NCBI RefSeq assembly: GCF_963855985.1
Contig: NC_087093.1
Location: 13,159,001 to 13,223,000, forward strand
Length of the DNA: 64,000 nt
DNA from: Ostrinia nubilalis
Taxonomy: Eukaryota; Arthropoda; Insecta; Lepidoptera; Crambidae
Direction of reading: 5' to 3'
This document shows, in pieces, positions 1-11,122 of this stretch. The position numbers were made by a program, and so were the translations under genes. How positions within the stretch are numbered: the stretch's first letter is position 1; every line of letters begins with the position of its first letter. The notes under the pieces are model-generated. The model had not been told where the DNA came from. It did not search any database and saw nothing but the letters and a program-made list of their open reading frames with translations.

Positions 1-49
1 CTACAAGACATTGCTATGAAGATCATTTAGATGTACACGCAATACCTAC

Positions 50-220
50 CAGAGCCCCGATTACGGTAATTTTTAACGTCTACAATCCAGACGCGTTTCT
101 GATTCTGCAATACGATTGGTCAAAACAGCTGACGTACGCTGTTGAACGACCAATCGTATCGCAGAATCGAGAAGCGTGTCTGGATTGGAAACGTTAAAAG
201 TTACCGTAATCGGGGCTCTG
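50..220. mobile_element. Palindromic MITE (family A, copy 1)
   Basis: The two ends are inverted copies: 'cagagccccgattacgg' at the left is matched at 204-220. The arms run inward for about 70 bases each and include 'taacgtct' and 'gattctg' blocks. A second copy of the family lies at 22414-22602. The structure is that of a non-autonomous, foldback-type MITE. No coding capacity is seen; a short open frame on the plus strand is just the arm read through. Confidence 0.75.
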
Positions 221-322
221 TTATTTAGTTTTTCTGAGTTAAACCTACGTACCTACCTATCTATTCGCCGTTCCCATGGGCGGGCCAGCTGCTGCAGGAA
301 AGGACAGCTGCTCCCTCCTCTT

Positions 323-577
323 AGCCTAGAAGCTGGGTATGACTCCCCCGCCCCCCTCCTCTCCCCAGGTCATAAGCTGGGCATGACTTCCCCCTCGGCC
401 AGAAGTTGGGTATGATTTACCCCCCCCCCCCCCCCCAGGCCCGAGACTGGGTATGACTTGACCCCTCCCCCTCCCCCCAGGCCAGAAGCTGGGTAAGGCT
501 TGCCCCTCCCCATAGCATAAGCTAGCCATAAGCATAAGATGGATATGACTCCCCTTCGGCCAGAAGCTGGGTATGAC
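323..577. repeat. C-rich minisatellite, left part
   Basis: Degenerate units of roughly 30 to 50 bases, each built on 'ggccagaagctgggtatgac' followed by a run of C or CCCT. The array resumes after an inserted element at 827-1362, so it was once continuous. Long open frames on the minus strand (repeating IPSFWPGG-type peptides) come only from the repeat unit and are not genes. Confidence 0.85.
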
Positions 578-579
578 TA

Positions 580-824
580 GGGTTGCCAGGTCCAAAAACA
601 CAAAAGCCGGACTCTGTGCTTCATTTTGCCGGACATTTTACCCTTGGGTACTATCCGTACTATCATCTTTGAATGAACATTATTCTGTGGCTCGAGTTTT
701 GACTGGCGCGGCAGCCACATAAAAAGCCTAACAAAAGCCGGACAGGCCGGACAAGACAATATTTGGCCGGACAAGACAATATTTGGCCGGACAAGCCCCT
801 AAAAAGCCGGACGCCTGGCAACCC
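580..824. mobile_element. Non-autonomous DNA transposon inserted in minisatellite
   Basis: The element begins 'gggttgccagg' and ends 'cctggcaaccc', a perfect terminal inverted repeat. It is flanked by TA (or CTA) on both sides at 577-579 and 824-826, which fits a target duplication. Many 'gccggac' motifs are scattered inside, including a 20-base unit repeated about 2.5 times at 745-795. Removing it rejoins the minisatellite. A related 'cagggctgcc' and 'tccgg' pattern occurs near 30019. The superfamily is uncertain. Confidence 0.7.
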
Positions 825-826
825 TA

Positions 827-1362
827 GGTATGAAACCCCCCCATGCCAGAAACTGGGTATGACTTGACCCCCCCCCCCCCCCTCCCCCCAGGCCAGAAGC
901 TGGGTAAGGCTAGCACCTCCCCCCAGCCCATAAGCATAAGCTGGGTATGACACCCCCTCGGCCAGAAGCTGGGTATTACATACCCCCCCCTCAGGCCAGA
1001 AACTGGGTATGACTTGACCCCCCCTCCCCCCAGGCCAGAAGCTGGGTAAGGCTAGCCCCTTCCCCAGCCCATAGAAACTGGTTATGACTTGACCCCCCTT
1101 CCCCCAGGCCAGAAGCTGGGTAAGGCTAGCCCTTTCCCCCAGTCCATAAGCATAAGCTAGGTATGACTCCCCCTCGGCCAGAAGCTGGATATGACTTACC
1201 CCCCCCCCCCCCCCCTCAGGCCAGAAACTGGGTATGACTTGCCTCTCCCCCCCTCCCACCAAGGCCAGAAGCTGGGTAAGGCTTGCCCCTCTCCCCCAGG
1301 CTATAAGCTGGGTATGACTTATCCCACCCCCCCTCCCCTAGGCCAGAAACTGGGTATTAGCA
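827..1362. repeat. C-rich minisatellite, right part
   Basis: Continuation of the array at 323-577, with the same 'ggccagaa(g/a)ctgggta' core and long C runs. Unit lengths vary because the C runs expand and contract. Confidence 0.85.
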
Positions 1363-2080
1363 TCATATAATGTATTATTATGTTCAATACAAACAATCAT
1401 TAAGTTACACTCACCCCAACCGCGTCTCCGCATTCCATCGAATTCTATGAAAATGTGGTTTTTGGACATAGCGATACTTATTTTTCACAATTTTTATTTT
1501 TAAATATTACTGGTCGATGGGTAAATGTATACTTTATTTTGATGAATAAATGTTATTAAAAGTTTTTTTCTAAAACTGATAGTTTAGCTGGAAAAAAATA
1601 TTTTCCATCCCAATAGTACGCCGGCTGCGCTCGATTCGGATATAGTGACGTCACGCGGTCCTGCGTACGTTGACTTTTAGCGGAAAAAACGGCCTATGTT
1701 TATTACTTAATATCTTCGTAAGTAATGGTCCGATTTGGATAATTCAAAAAGATATATCTTTCTTATGTCTTAAAGATTAACGTAGATACTAGTTTTATTG
1801 CATTTTCTACAACAGTACTGATCCTCATTAGGTAAGTGGAATTTAATTATCATTTATTGGTATTGGTGTCATGCGCTGATGTGACAATGGAGTAAATAAG
1901 AAGCTAACAGACCTTAAGAAAATCTTCATTTTTATGTTTGTAAACTTGTTACCTGCCTTATCTACCTTTACCGTAACATTAACATGTTTAATTATTCTAG
2001 AATTATGCTGGATTTTTCTTTGTAAATAGAAAGAAGAAGATTCCCAAAATAATTAATAAAAATAATAATAGCATAAAAAA
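1363..2080. other. No gene seen
   Basis: AT-rich DNA. A palindromic 'gtgacgtcac' (the CRE-type octamer TGACGTCA) lies at about 1646-1655 beside a CG-rich patch. With no promoter or transcript evidence I attach no function to it. Confidence 0.4.
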
Positions 2081-2464
2081 GAAGAACGGAGCCCTAAAAA
2101 AGAGTTGCTGGACCACCTTCAAGTTGGTGCTATTCGCCTCTCATCTTCCGCCTCATCCTGCATCGTGCGGATAAATCGGAAGACGCGGGGTGCGTAATAC
2201 CGTTCATCGCAGCAAATAATAAGACGTAAAACAGAGAACGAAGTCCTGAAGAATGAGACCACGCGTCAAGTTGGTGCTATTCGTCTCTCGGCTTCCGACA
2301 GATCCTGCAACGTGCGGATAAATCGGAAGACGCGGGGTGCGTAATACCGTCCATCGCAGCAGCACCGGAACAACACGCACTGCTACTGAAAACGTAAACT
2401 TTGATTAATCGGACAACGTTATAATGTGCGTAATACCATTCGTTTCAGTGACACCGCGCCGGAA
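2081..2464. repeat. Diverged direct repeat, about 147-bp period
   Basis: Two units, about 2081-2230 and 2231-2375, share 'ttggtgctattcg' and 'cggaagacgcggggtgcgta', offset by 147 bases. A third, truncated and diverged unit ('gtgcgtaataccatt') follows at about 2405-2460. The origin is unknown; it may be a fragment of a larger mobile element. Confidence 0.7.
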
Positions 2465-2890
2465 ATATTTATAAAATAGTAATAAAACTTATCATTACAA
2501 TTTTATCAATTTCCTAGAAAATTTATTTTGCGGTTCTTGTTATTTTTTGGTGACATAATAATATAATAGATTCATAAAACATATTTTGTCGATCAAATGA
2601 CAATGTGAAAGAATTATCGTAATGAGTTAACTACTGCACTGCAAACAAAGCCTCGAGTATTAACCTGCGTATACGTAGATAAAGCCTTTTCGTAATTTGA
2701 CCAATCGCATTGATCCTATGAAATAGATTTCCTGAAACAGTTTATCAGTCTCTGTTTACATTCAATTGTAGTGGGTTGTGTCATTGTGTGCAATTCATGG
2801 TAGTGTTGCAACGATATTGCAAATTATCGATAACTTTGCAAATATTGTATTACCTATCGATAGTGTTTACAGTCAATGTAGACTAGACAG

Positions 2891-3260
2891 AGGGCTTAGT
2901 GCGAGTTCGCTAGCGAGTGCGTCAAAAAAATTTGTGATGATTTTAGTTCTTGAAAGTACCCCTTAGGCGGTTATCACACTGCGCCGCGATCCGCTGCGGA
3001 GCGCGTGATTTCATATAAAAAATCCCGCGCGCAGACGCGTTGTAAGTGTGTTGTGCCGCGCGTGTTTTCTATACAAACTGAGGTACTTGCATGCAATGAT
3101 TAAATCTGTCGTCCCGCGTACCGCGGTGGAGCGCGGCGCAGTGTGATAACCGCCTTAGGGACGCTATACGTACAATCTGTCATCATACCTACATTTCATG
3201 AATTTTTTTCTGCAGTCGCTAGCGAGCGATAACGTTTAATGTAAACTCGCACTAAGCCCT
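2891..3260. mobile_element. MITE (family B, copy 1) carrying a nested MITE
   Basis: The ends 'agggcttagtgcgag' and 'ctcgcactaagccct' are perfect inverted repeats. Inside are the paired 'tcgctagcgag' blocks also found in the copy at 31542-31720. The element is interrupted by a second MITE at 2966-3154. The uninterrupted relative at 31542 shows what the site looked like before the insertion. Confidence 0.75.
2966..3154. mobile_element. MITE nested in family B element, TTA duplication
   Basis: Terminal inverted repeats 'ggcggttatcacactgcgcc' and its complement flank a GC-rich core. TTA flanks both ends (2963-2965 and 3155-3157), the three-base TWA duplication expected of PIF/Harbinger-type elements. 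The length is 189 bp. It must be younger than the element it interrupts. Confidence 0.8.
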
Positions 3261-4073
3261 TTATAATATTAACATTGAATTTGGTTTCCATTTTCCACTG
3301 TCTTTAATAGACAGACGACAGCAAATGTTGTGGCATTTATTATATTTATACAATATGTACTATTTTGGAAGATAAATGTATGTAGGTATTGATTTAATCT
3401 ATTTCTTCTATTGTTTTCTTTAATAACCTTAAATAGTAGGTAACTAAGTCAAATATGTTGTTGAGTGTATCTAACATTGTTTTTCACTGTATTTAGTTGT
3501 TTATGTAATTACTAAGCTGCAAATATTATTTAATCTCTCTTGCAGTTCCAATTCAAGCGTGTACTTTATATCATATAATTTTTAATTTAAAATTATCATT
3601 TTGACAATACCTAATTATCGAGTAAGATTGATTCGCAACTGGCAACACTAATCCTTGCCGGTTCATTTGGCGCTTTAGTTAAAATGGACGGTTGATTATC
3701 GGGATGAAATATTATCCGAGCATTACACGAATAAATACCACTTAATTACTGACCAGTGATGGGGAAACTGCTTGCATTTTACAGGTCACATTCTAATTAG
3801 ATTAATAATTAATCTTTAAATTTAGTTCTCATGATATGAGTAGGTACTTAAATAAAAGATGTTTAAGTCTAAGGCCTGGTTTCTAAATTGAGATTTTTAG
3901 CTGCAGTGTGTTAAGTACAATTAATGGAATAATTATTATTGCCGGGATTACTACCATGTACCTAAATTTCGACACTGTTGCAAGCGCCATGATCATGGAG
4001 TAACTGAGGAAACTGGCGGGTGAGATGTTAGTGACCATGAAAGTTTAAAACAATATATTTCTACACTTAATGT
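3261..4073. other. No gene seen
   Basis: AT-rich DNA without a supported open frame or repeat that I can identify. Confidence 0.4.
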
Positions 4074-4684
4074 CGCACCCTTAATAATGAATGGGCACAA
4101 CTCCAAAATTCAGTTTTTTGGGAAAAGCCAAAAAACCAATCGGCGGATCGCGGTTTTTTACATAATTGGCTCTAAAATCTTTATTTTATCAGCTACAACT
4201 TTCAAATTAAGCATACTTCATCACTGGTATCTGTTATATAATTTGACATAAGACATTTTTGAAAATATTGATTATGAGTATTTAAAAAAATTGTTTAAAA
4301 AAATATTTCAAAGTTAGGCCTTTATTTTACTATTTTCTGTTGTTGTGATTTTGGGTATTACTTGTACTTGTGCCCATCTAATCCTTAGGCTGAATTGTTT
4401 TATATGGCATATTCCCTAATATTGCTCTCTAATATTTAAAAATAAGTGTATTATTCGATTTTTATATTGATTTACGCCCAATAACATTGGGGACAGTTAT
4501 TGTGCGGTATAGTAGCTTATAGCCAATTCAGTATAAGAGTAGGGTGCTGAATACTAGAAAATTATTAGATATGTCGAATTAGATTAAAATAAAGACTTTT
4601 AGCTATTTCTCTGAGAAAACCGACATGAAAATACTAATTTTATGCATTCAAAATATTTTTACTTAGATAGATATGGGACTCTTA

Positions 4685-5240
4685 CCCTATAAAAAATATG
4701 CTTTTCATCAAATAAAGAAAAAACCTAAAAAAACTTTTTCTGTAAGGTTTTCTGTTATGGATTTGTTCAGGATAATCACTTATTAAAGTCCAACAGCCAG
4801 TACCTTGGTATCTTTTTTCCACTATCCTGCTGTCCTGGTGGAAGGAACCGTTCTCCTTGTCCCTTACTATAATCACCCACATTATGTGGGAATCAGTTCA
4901 AATGGCTATTGTAAAAAATACAATTTAATACTCAAATTGGCGTTTGTAATTTTTGAAGGATTTTAGCAACCAATTTTGAACACAAGAATATCCATTCTGG
5001 TGTTCTAACACTCCCCAAAAAATATTTTACTACTAAAGCACCTTAGCCATGCTTCAGATTCAATTTGTGTTATATGGTTTACAAATACAGTCTTTTATAA
5101 GAGCACGGATTTGCAGTCCATCGAAGATAGCTGCTTTTAAGTTTTCCGTACTCATCATCATTTTGCTTTTGATCATTTTAGTGATTAGAAAGCTCAATAC
5201 ATATCTTTGGCCCTCCAAATAGAAGCCCTTTACGTCCTGC
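4685..5240 (-). pseudogene. Transposase relic, C-terminal part
   Basis: Read on the minus strand in shifting frames, this stretch gives pieces that resemble the C-terminal region of a large transposase-like family often annotated as uncharacterised in arthropod genomes. Recognisable pieces are a 'LKAAIFDGLQIRALIKD'-like segment near 5140-5100, an 'AW..CF...FFG' segment near 5045-5010, a 'GDYS.GQGERF' segment near 4870-4845, and then, after a frameshift, 'FHQD..IVEKRYQG' and 'CWTLISDYPEQIH' near 4840-4760. Stop codons and at least one frameshift interrupt it, so it cannot encode an active protein. The family match is from memory of conserved motifs, not a search. Confidence 0.6.
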
Positions 5241-6120
5241 TTGACTTCAGTATTGCAAAGAGTCTAGGTACACAAGGTTTACGACGATATTGGACACCCA
5301 ATATTTATTATTTTATACAATTTTTATCCCAAAGTATGCTTGGTTTGTTATCACAAACTCCGTGATCTTTTTTGTTTGCTTTTGTGTACAATATTTGCCA
5401 CATATTAATAAAAACTGTTAGTGGTGTTAACACAAGATTTCATTACGAACTCATATTTTTTAAGACAAAAAGCACTTAAGAATACTTAAATTTAGACAAA
5501 CTGAAAATTTCAAGGTCTAATAGCTGATCAGTAAAATTGTAGTAACTTAATACGTGAAAAGATAATTTTAAAATAAATAAGATGTATCCTCAGTCTTCAG
5601 AATCTGAGTGATTAATTAGCATCAATTTATGTGACCGTAATAAATTAATGAATAATATAATTAAAAATTATAACACTATCATATTAAAGTAATTCGCCTT
5701 TTGGCTGACTAGTGCGTTTATTCATAAAATAAACAAAGAAAAAAGCCAACCCGAGCCCCGAGCGAACGTTAATAGCCTTAACACGTAGGTATGTCTCTTA
5801 TTTTATTAATCATTAGTTTATTTGTCGGGAAGTATTTCATAACCACCGCTTTATTTCTTAGCATCGCGGAACATTCAAACATTCTATAGGCTCCTAATCA
5901 ACCAATAGGTATGAAAATTAATACCAAGAAGCAAATTACTTTTATAGGAGAGTTGTAAATTTAACTACAAACACCCATCCATGGTCCGCTTAACTAAAGT
6001 TAAAGTTATATTTTATAATTTTCTATGATTAACGGGACTTTATCAATGTAATAAAAATGAAAATGTAACATATTATTAGAAATATATGGAATTAATTAGT
6101 CTTAGCTCACTAACACTTAC

Positions 6121-6304
6121 TTAAAAGTTTGTCACACAAAGGCACAACTCCCAATTGGACCACAGTCGCGGGGGCCGGATTCGACAAATATCGGCATGTC
6201 TCTGATTCAGCCCTTCTAGCGGGAAGATAGACGAAAGTATGGAAGGGGCACAAAATGTAGAACTCTTTTATCTGATCATTGTTTTCGATTTCTGTGAAAG
6301 CCAT
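6121..6304 (-). CDS. Possible first coding exon inside the transposon
   Basis: On the minus strand an ATG at 6304-6302 sits in a strong context (A at -3, G at +4). It opens 61 codons plus one base and then meets a perfect GTAAGT donor ending the exon at 6121. The peptide starts MAFTEIENNDQIKEFYI and contains a cysteine-bearing segment (ETCRYLSNPAPATVVQL). I recognise no domain. It lies inside the inverted repeats of the 4074-6393 element, upstream of and on the same strand as the transposase relic. It is therefore more likely the 5' exon of the transposon's own gene than a host exon. The open frame could also be chance. Confidence 0.35.
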
Positions 6305-6696
6305 CTTGTAGAACTGACGAAAATGTGCCTCTCTAGTACAAAAAGTAAAAAACCAAAAATTTTGAGTTGTGCCCCTATATTATTAAGGGTGCGATGTATG
6401 AGTTTTATATAACAGTACACAGTAAGTAGAGAAATAAGCGTCCTAAAGCTAAAAAATCTCTATTTAGAAAACGCGCCTTCATGAAACACGGAAAAGGGAA
6501 TAACTAGTGTATTCCCAATTTAGCAAAGACAAGGGTAAGCACTGGAGCATTAAATAATTGTGATAGGTAGGTACGATTTTGCGATAAAAATGTAGGTATA
6601 TTCTGTTGTATATAGTACTTACGAGTACGACTACTTTCCATGAGATACGATCATACTTCTTAGATTAAGGACATAAAAAAAATAAACAACTTAATA

Positions 6697-6812
6697 TGTC
6701 CGTTTTCACCATCAATCCCTAAATTTTAAGTGACCCCTATGAAAACAAAATTCCGGTTATGTGTTACCATAGGAATCACTTAAAAATTAGGGATTGATGG
6801 TGAAAACGGGCA
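6697..6812. mobile_element. MITE, 116 bp (family C, copy 1)
   Basis: Ends 'tgtccgttttcaccatcaat' and the inverse 'attgatggtgaaaacgggca'. It has exactly the same length and ends as the copy at 21941-22056. The right flank is TTA and the left flank is ATA, probably one mutated TTA duplication. Confidence 0.85.
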
Positions 6813-7520
6813 TTACTTGTCTTTTGGAGACAAAGTGATACCTAAAACATCACAATGATACAAACATTTGACACAAATACCTACTCTAAAACAAACCACT
6901 TGGCAAAGCTAGTCATTGTTGTTTCAATTGAATGATTTATTGATACTGTTAATACTGTAGATGACATAATTGATTCTGTAATTACTTCGTAGTTACGCAC
7001 ACGGAGATCAATTAATTTGGTGATTGTCGCTCATTCATCACAGAATAATTAAAAGTCAATTTATGAAAATTACCCAAAAATAGTTCCTTTGTTTCTATTT
7101 ATAAACTGGAATACGAATTCATCAGAAAAATGCGAATTATAACACAGGAAACTACAGAAAAGTAATAATACAAAAATAAAAAAGTTAATTATAAAAAAAT
7201 AACTAAGCACTTAATAAAACATTTTAAACAATCTTTAAATTGAAATAGTTACATAATTGTGTTAATGGCAGATAAGTATAAATACAACAGTAATTTATGC
7301 CAAACCAGACAAAAGAGACCACCAGACGACTAAAGCAAACAAGTTGGGGCAACAGACTGAGTAATGAACTTGACAAAGATGTTATGCATATAACTGAGAA
7401 GAGACTGCCCACCCTCCCACACAAACGTTGACATTGATGCGAGCTTGAATAAATATAACGCAAAAATGCGGACATCCAAAAAAAACCAAAACAACAAATG
7501 ATTCCAAGAAAATAATGTAA
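6813..7520. other. No gene seen
   Basis: AT-rich DNA. Overlapping minus-strand open frames near 7224-7666 show no recognisable protein and partly run into the MITE at 7521. Confidence 0.4.
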
Positions 7521-7644
7521 GAGCCAAAGCACACGATGCGTTGCGACTGCGGTGCGACGCCGGAATGGTGTCGCTGCGTCTTGCTCAGAAATATCTCGGG
7601 CACACGAGCGATTCGGCGCCGCAACGCATCGTGGACTTTGGCTC
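7521..7644. mobile_element. MITE, 124 bp, TAA duplication
   Basis: Inverted ends 'gagccaaagcacacgatgcg' and 'cgcatcgtggactttggctc', with TAA on each side (7518-7520, 7645-7647). The core is GC-rich. The duplication suits a PIF/Harbinger-type MITE. Confidence 0.8.
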
Positions 7645-7647
7645 TAA

Positions 7648-8594
7648 GATTCAGATTATTCGGCAAAAATGAAGTCCGAACACGATAAAAGAAGTCCGTG
7701 CAATCCCAATTAAGTAGTTTTATGTCTCTTTAATTACCAGATAATTATCGGATAGCTGAAAATCTTTAGACCGGTACGTTTCAATTACTTTAGTCGTCAT
7801 CAAATTTAACATCTTCACACAGATGTGGAACGATGAATGAATCTACAACTATGTTCGTAATGAAATATAGTATTAATTAATTAATTGAGCTGCAATGCAA
7901 CATTTTTCATGAGGCATTGTCACGAAATCCTGAAAAATGGAGACAGATAAGTAAGTAATCTCTCAAATCAACCAAATACAGAATCATAACCTCATTTCAA
8001 ATGAAGATGAGAAGATTTAGCACCGAACCCAACATTTGACGTGGAAAATTGCGCGCTGATGTAACAAAAACCTTGTTACAATAGTAATATTCCACGCAAC
8101 AGAAGTACGGTCACCGGTGACAAAACAGAGCCGAAGGTGCTCTATAAATAAGTACGTCACAACATACCGAAATACATTCTTTCGGCGTCACAGTATTAGA
8201 ATAGGTAAAGGTGGGCTATAATTACGCGGAGTCGTTGACTCTTGATTCGAGATGTTTACAGACCAAACATCAGTTAGCGGTGTACGAGGCGAATCACGTA
8301 ATCGAGTTCTCGATTTAAAAAGCATTTGCTGCAACAGGACTTCAGTAGCATTTGATAATCTTATCCAATAATGATGAAGTTCTATAAACAAAAGCAGGGC
8401 AAAGAAAATGTGTCATTATTTTAAAGGAGAAAAATTATTAATGTTCTTGTTTATTTTGAAAGTGTGTTTCTATACCTACTACATTAATTATAAAGAAAAT
8501 AGTTTTTTCTGTCCTTTTTCGGTTACCAGTGGAGCCCAAAATTATGACTTTTTGAATTTTTGTTATTATTCTTAAACTATGAAACTACTGGGCA
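7648..8594. other. No gene seen
   Basis: AT-rich DNA. A minus-strand open frame of 67 codons near 8188-8391 has no recognisable product. Confidence 0.35.
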
Positions 8595-8642
8595 TTTTTT
8601 AAATCTAACCTGATATTACTTATCAGGTTAGATTTAAAAAAA
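8595..8642. repeat. Perfect hairpin (first of a pair)
   Basis: A 21-base stem, 'aaatctaacctgata' extended by T and A runs, around a five-base loop. It abuts a second hairpin at 8641-8688. It could be a tiny foldback element or an inverted duplication made during replication. Confidence 0.8.
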
Positions 8643-8688
8643 GAGGTTATATTGTAATGTACTACTGTACATTAAAATATAACCTCTT
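8641..8688. repeat. Near-perfect hairpin (second of a pair)
   Basis: The stem 'aagaggttatatt' plus 'taatgtac' pairs with 8667-8688 with a single mismatch around a four-base loop. The two hairpins are unrelated in sequence but lie directly side by side. Confidence 0.8.
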
Positions 8689-9618
8689 ATAAAGATGGGA
8701 TAACATAATCCATAAGACCCTTCAAATACACGCAGGCCTATTTGATTTGATGCGTACCTATTTGATTTGATTTGACTATTAGTTGATTACTATCTTGCAA
8801 ACGATTTTCACATAAACGAAGTCACAGGCACAACTAGTATCAGACAAAACGTCACAGTTTGTAGTAAACATGTTTGTTCTGAATATTGTATGCCCGTTTG
8901 TATTTCTAGCCTTTGATATTTCAGGGAAACTGACGTTAATATTTAGTACGCTTTGAATAGCAGCAAAACACATTAATACAAGTGAGCCACGTTTGATGTT
9001 AATTGGGTTTGAATTTATGGGCGTGAATGTAATAGAAATTGTTTGAAAATATGATATTTGTTAAAAATAAGTTCATGTTATTTAGAGGCATGACAACTAC
9101 CTAGCTCTTGCAGTTGGTATTACTCGCGTGTATTTTGATGAAATACCGTGCCTTTCTCAGGAAGCAAAGGTATTGTACTGATGAAAATCGGCAATTTTCT
9201 GAAAGCTAACATCGTAGTAAATAAGTCTAATAATGCCTGCCAACGCTTACTCCCAACACTGCAACTCTTTCAGGATCTACACCTTTATAACCTTACCAAT
9301 GAAGTTATTTAAATGTCTAGCTACAAGAGTCGCATCTCAAACTAAATTATATAAAACTTGAAAAAAACGAACCCACGAATCGATGATCATGTGTGTGCTA
9401 TGACTTGTATCATAAAGGTATTCGATACCATAACAATAATTACAGCAAGCACATCACTAGATACCTCGTTGATTAAGTACGCTTAATTTGTCTTTTTCTT
9501 ATCGCATATGCCAACACAAGTAAATGTGCAGGTGCTGATACGCGCTTAACGATCTTGCAGTGTATGGGACTGATAAACATTATGCTTTTATGTGAATACG
9601 AGTACAGTACAAAGATAT
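8689..9618. other. No gene seen
   Basis: AT-rich DNA with a short 'tatttgatttgat' repetition near 8740-8775. Nothing else recognised. Confidence 0.4.
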
Positions 9619-9880
9619 TACAGGGAGTCCCAAAATTTGCAAGTCACACTAATACAAATAAGCTTAAGACGCATCTGACAAGTATATTAAGTCCATTTTT
9701 TAAAATAACTAATAATGAGTCAATTTCAAAACTCATCAAACTTTTCTATGAAAATGAATAAATAAAATTGGTCATATCTTAAAACTTATGAAACTTTTCT
9801 ATGGACATATTAAGTTTGTTCGATGCGTCTTAGACTCAGCTACCTCCAGTGTCAGTGTGACGTGCTAGACACCCTGTATA
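9619..9880. mobile_element. MITE with 'acaggg' ends
   Basis: The left end 'tacagggagtcccaaa' and the right end 'gacaccctgta' are inverted. Inner blocks ('cttaagacgcatc' and 'gatgcgtcttag', then 'attaagtccat' and 'atggacatattaag') are also inverted, so the arms span about 90 bases. The 'acagggtgtc' end recurs at 58199. Confidence 0.7.
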
Positions 9881-10726
9881 TTCGTCTATATTTGCGTAGG
9901 CTCTATGTAGAGTTGTAACAGATGTATGTACTTAAAACCATCTTGCCACTAATGGTATGAATTCCTTTTTGCAATCGCAAAACCCTTTTACTATACAAAA
10001 CATTCTGCCCAAAAGGGATATTATCCTTTACATAAAATACGGATCGTCGCTATAATGACCTTTCCAATGATTTATGTAATCTCTCCCAGAAGGTCGATAA
10101 TGGCGTAGCCTACATGTAAATTCGATCACCACAGGTTTCAACGATTTAGGCACAAAAAAAAACGTACTAAGGTGTTCAAAAAACGCTTTACGTTCAGAAT
10201 CTAAACAAGAGAACTCGCTCAGATTTGAGGTCACGCATTTTCGGGACTATCCCCACAGCTGCAACTCCTGTGTAGCATGGATCTACAGCTTCACCGCCAA
10301 TAAAAACCCAACCAGTGAAGGTCAAGTTTGCCTCGGGAAAGTTAACTGCCATTGGACTCGCAACGAAATTAATTAGAAGAACATAGGAGGTGTTCGAAGT
10401 TAAGGTTGGAAGTAAATGTCACGCATTTTGTAATATATGCATGCACGTACTACTAAACAATCTATAGTACTTTAAAAGCTTCAAATTACTTATTAAAATA
10501 AAGTAAAAGTTATTTCCACCCCCGGAAAGATTTTTCCAAAACCAAACGAGATCCCGAAAACAAATTTGAGGCATCCAAAGCGATGTAAAAGCGACAGCGC
10601 GTTCATAATACAGGTGCCCCATTTCTCAGCCGCACCGCACCTACACGTGGCTAAGCACACATCTCCGGAACCCCGGATTTACTTTACGATTCCCATTAAA
10701 CGGGGAGCGAGATGAAGCCGCTATAA
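9881..10726. other. No gene assigned
   Basis: A minus-strand open frame at 10028-10234 gives a peptide with 'RPSGRDYINHWKGHYSDDPYF'-like composition that does not look random, but it lacks a partner exon or a known domain. I leave it unassigned. The rest is AT-rich and unremarkable. Confidence 0.3.
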
Positions 10727-11122
10727 GGGGGCTACACACCAAACCTGCGATCCGCCGTATCGCCGGCGACTTGGTGTCAGTAAGAATTGTCAGTGACTTA
10801 TTATAGACACCCGCAGACTGCAGACTTTTTGCTATAGTTTGGTCGGCTTCCAATTTGTATGAGGAATCGGCTGATCGTTAACAATCCGACCAAACTATCG
10901 GCCGACAAAGAGTCTGTAGTCAACCGGGGACTTGTGACGGCAACATATCGGTGACATGTCAACGACTTGCGTACTTGCCCAGCGACTCTACTAAAAATGT
11001 TGCTGATTTTGTGCCACCATCACAGCTTTCTTACTTGAGCGAGATCTAAAATTGCCGACAAATTCGCCGACAAAAGTCTACGGCTCATGTCGGCGAATTG
11101 GCAGGCTTGGTGTGTAGACCGC
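10727..11122. mobile_element. MITE, about 396 bp (family D relative)
   Basis: The ends 'ctacacaccaaacctgc' and 'gcaggcttggtgtgtag' are inverted. Inner blocks 'tttggtcggcttccaatttg' and 'ccgaccaaactatcggccga' match the interior of the MITEs at 39136 and 40889, so this is a longer member or relative. Flanks are TAA on the left and TAT on the right, nearly a TWA duplication. Confidence 0.7.

Larger units (their letters stand above)
4074..6393 (-). mobile_element. Decayed 2.3-kb DNA transposon
   Basis: The left end 'cgcacccttaataat', then 'gggcacaactc', is repeated inverted at the right end ('gagttgtgcccc', then 'attattaagggtgcg'). The four bases ATGT lie on both sides (4070-4073 and 6394-6397) and may be the target duplication. 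Inside, the minus strand holds a broken transposase (4685-5240) and an open frame with a good start and a splice donor (6121-6304). The element is dead as a coding unit. A four-base duplication would suit a Sola-type element, but I cannot confirm the superfamily. Confidence 0.65.

Noticed and set aside
326..1262. Long minus-strand open frames rich in IPSFWPGG repeats
   Set aside because: They are translations of the C-rich minisatellite and of the transposon inserted in it, with no start context, domain or codon pattern of a gene.
1646..1655. CRE-like palindrome as a promoter element
   Set aside because: TGACGTCA or near variants also occur at about 25680, 26711 and 30484 with no gene start nearby, so chance or repeat origin is as likely.
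10028..10234. Minus-strand open frame with a non-random looking C-terminal peptide
   Set aside because: Without a recognised family or a neighbouring exon I could not support it as a gene; a translated search would decide.
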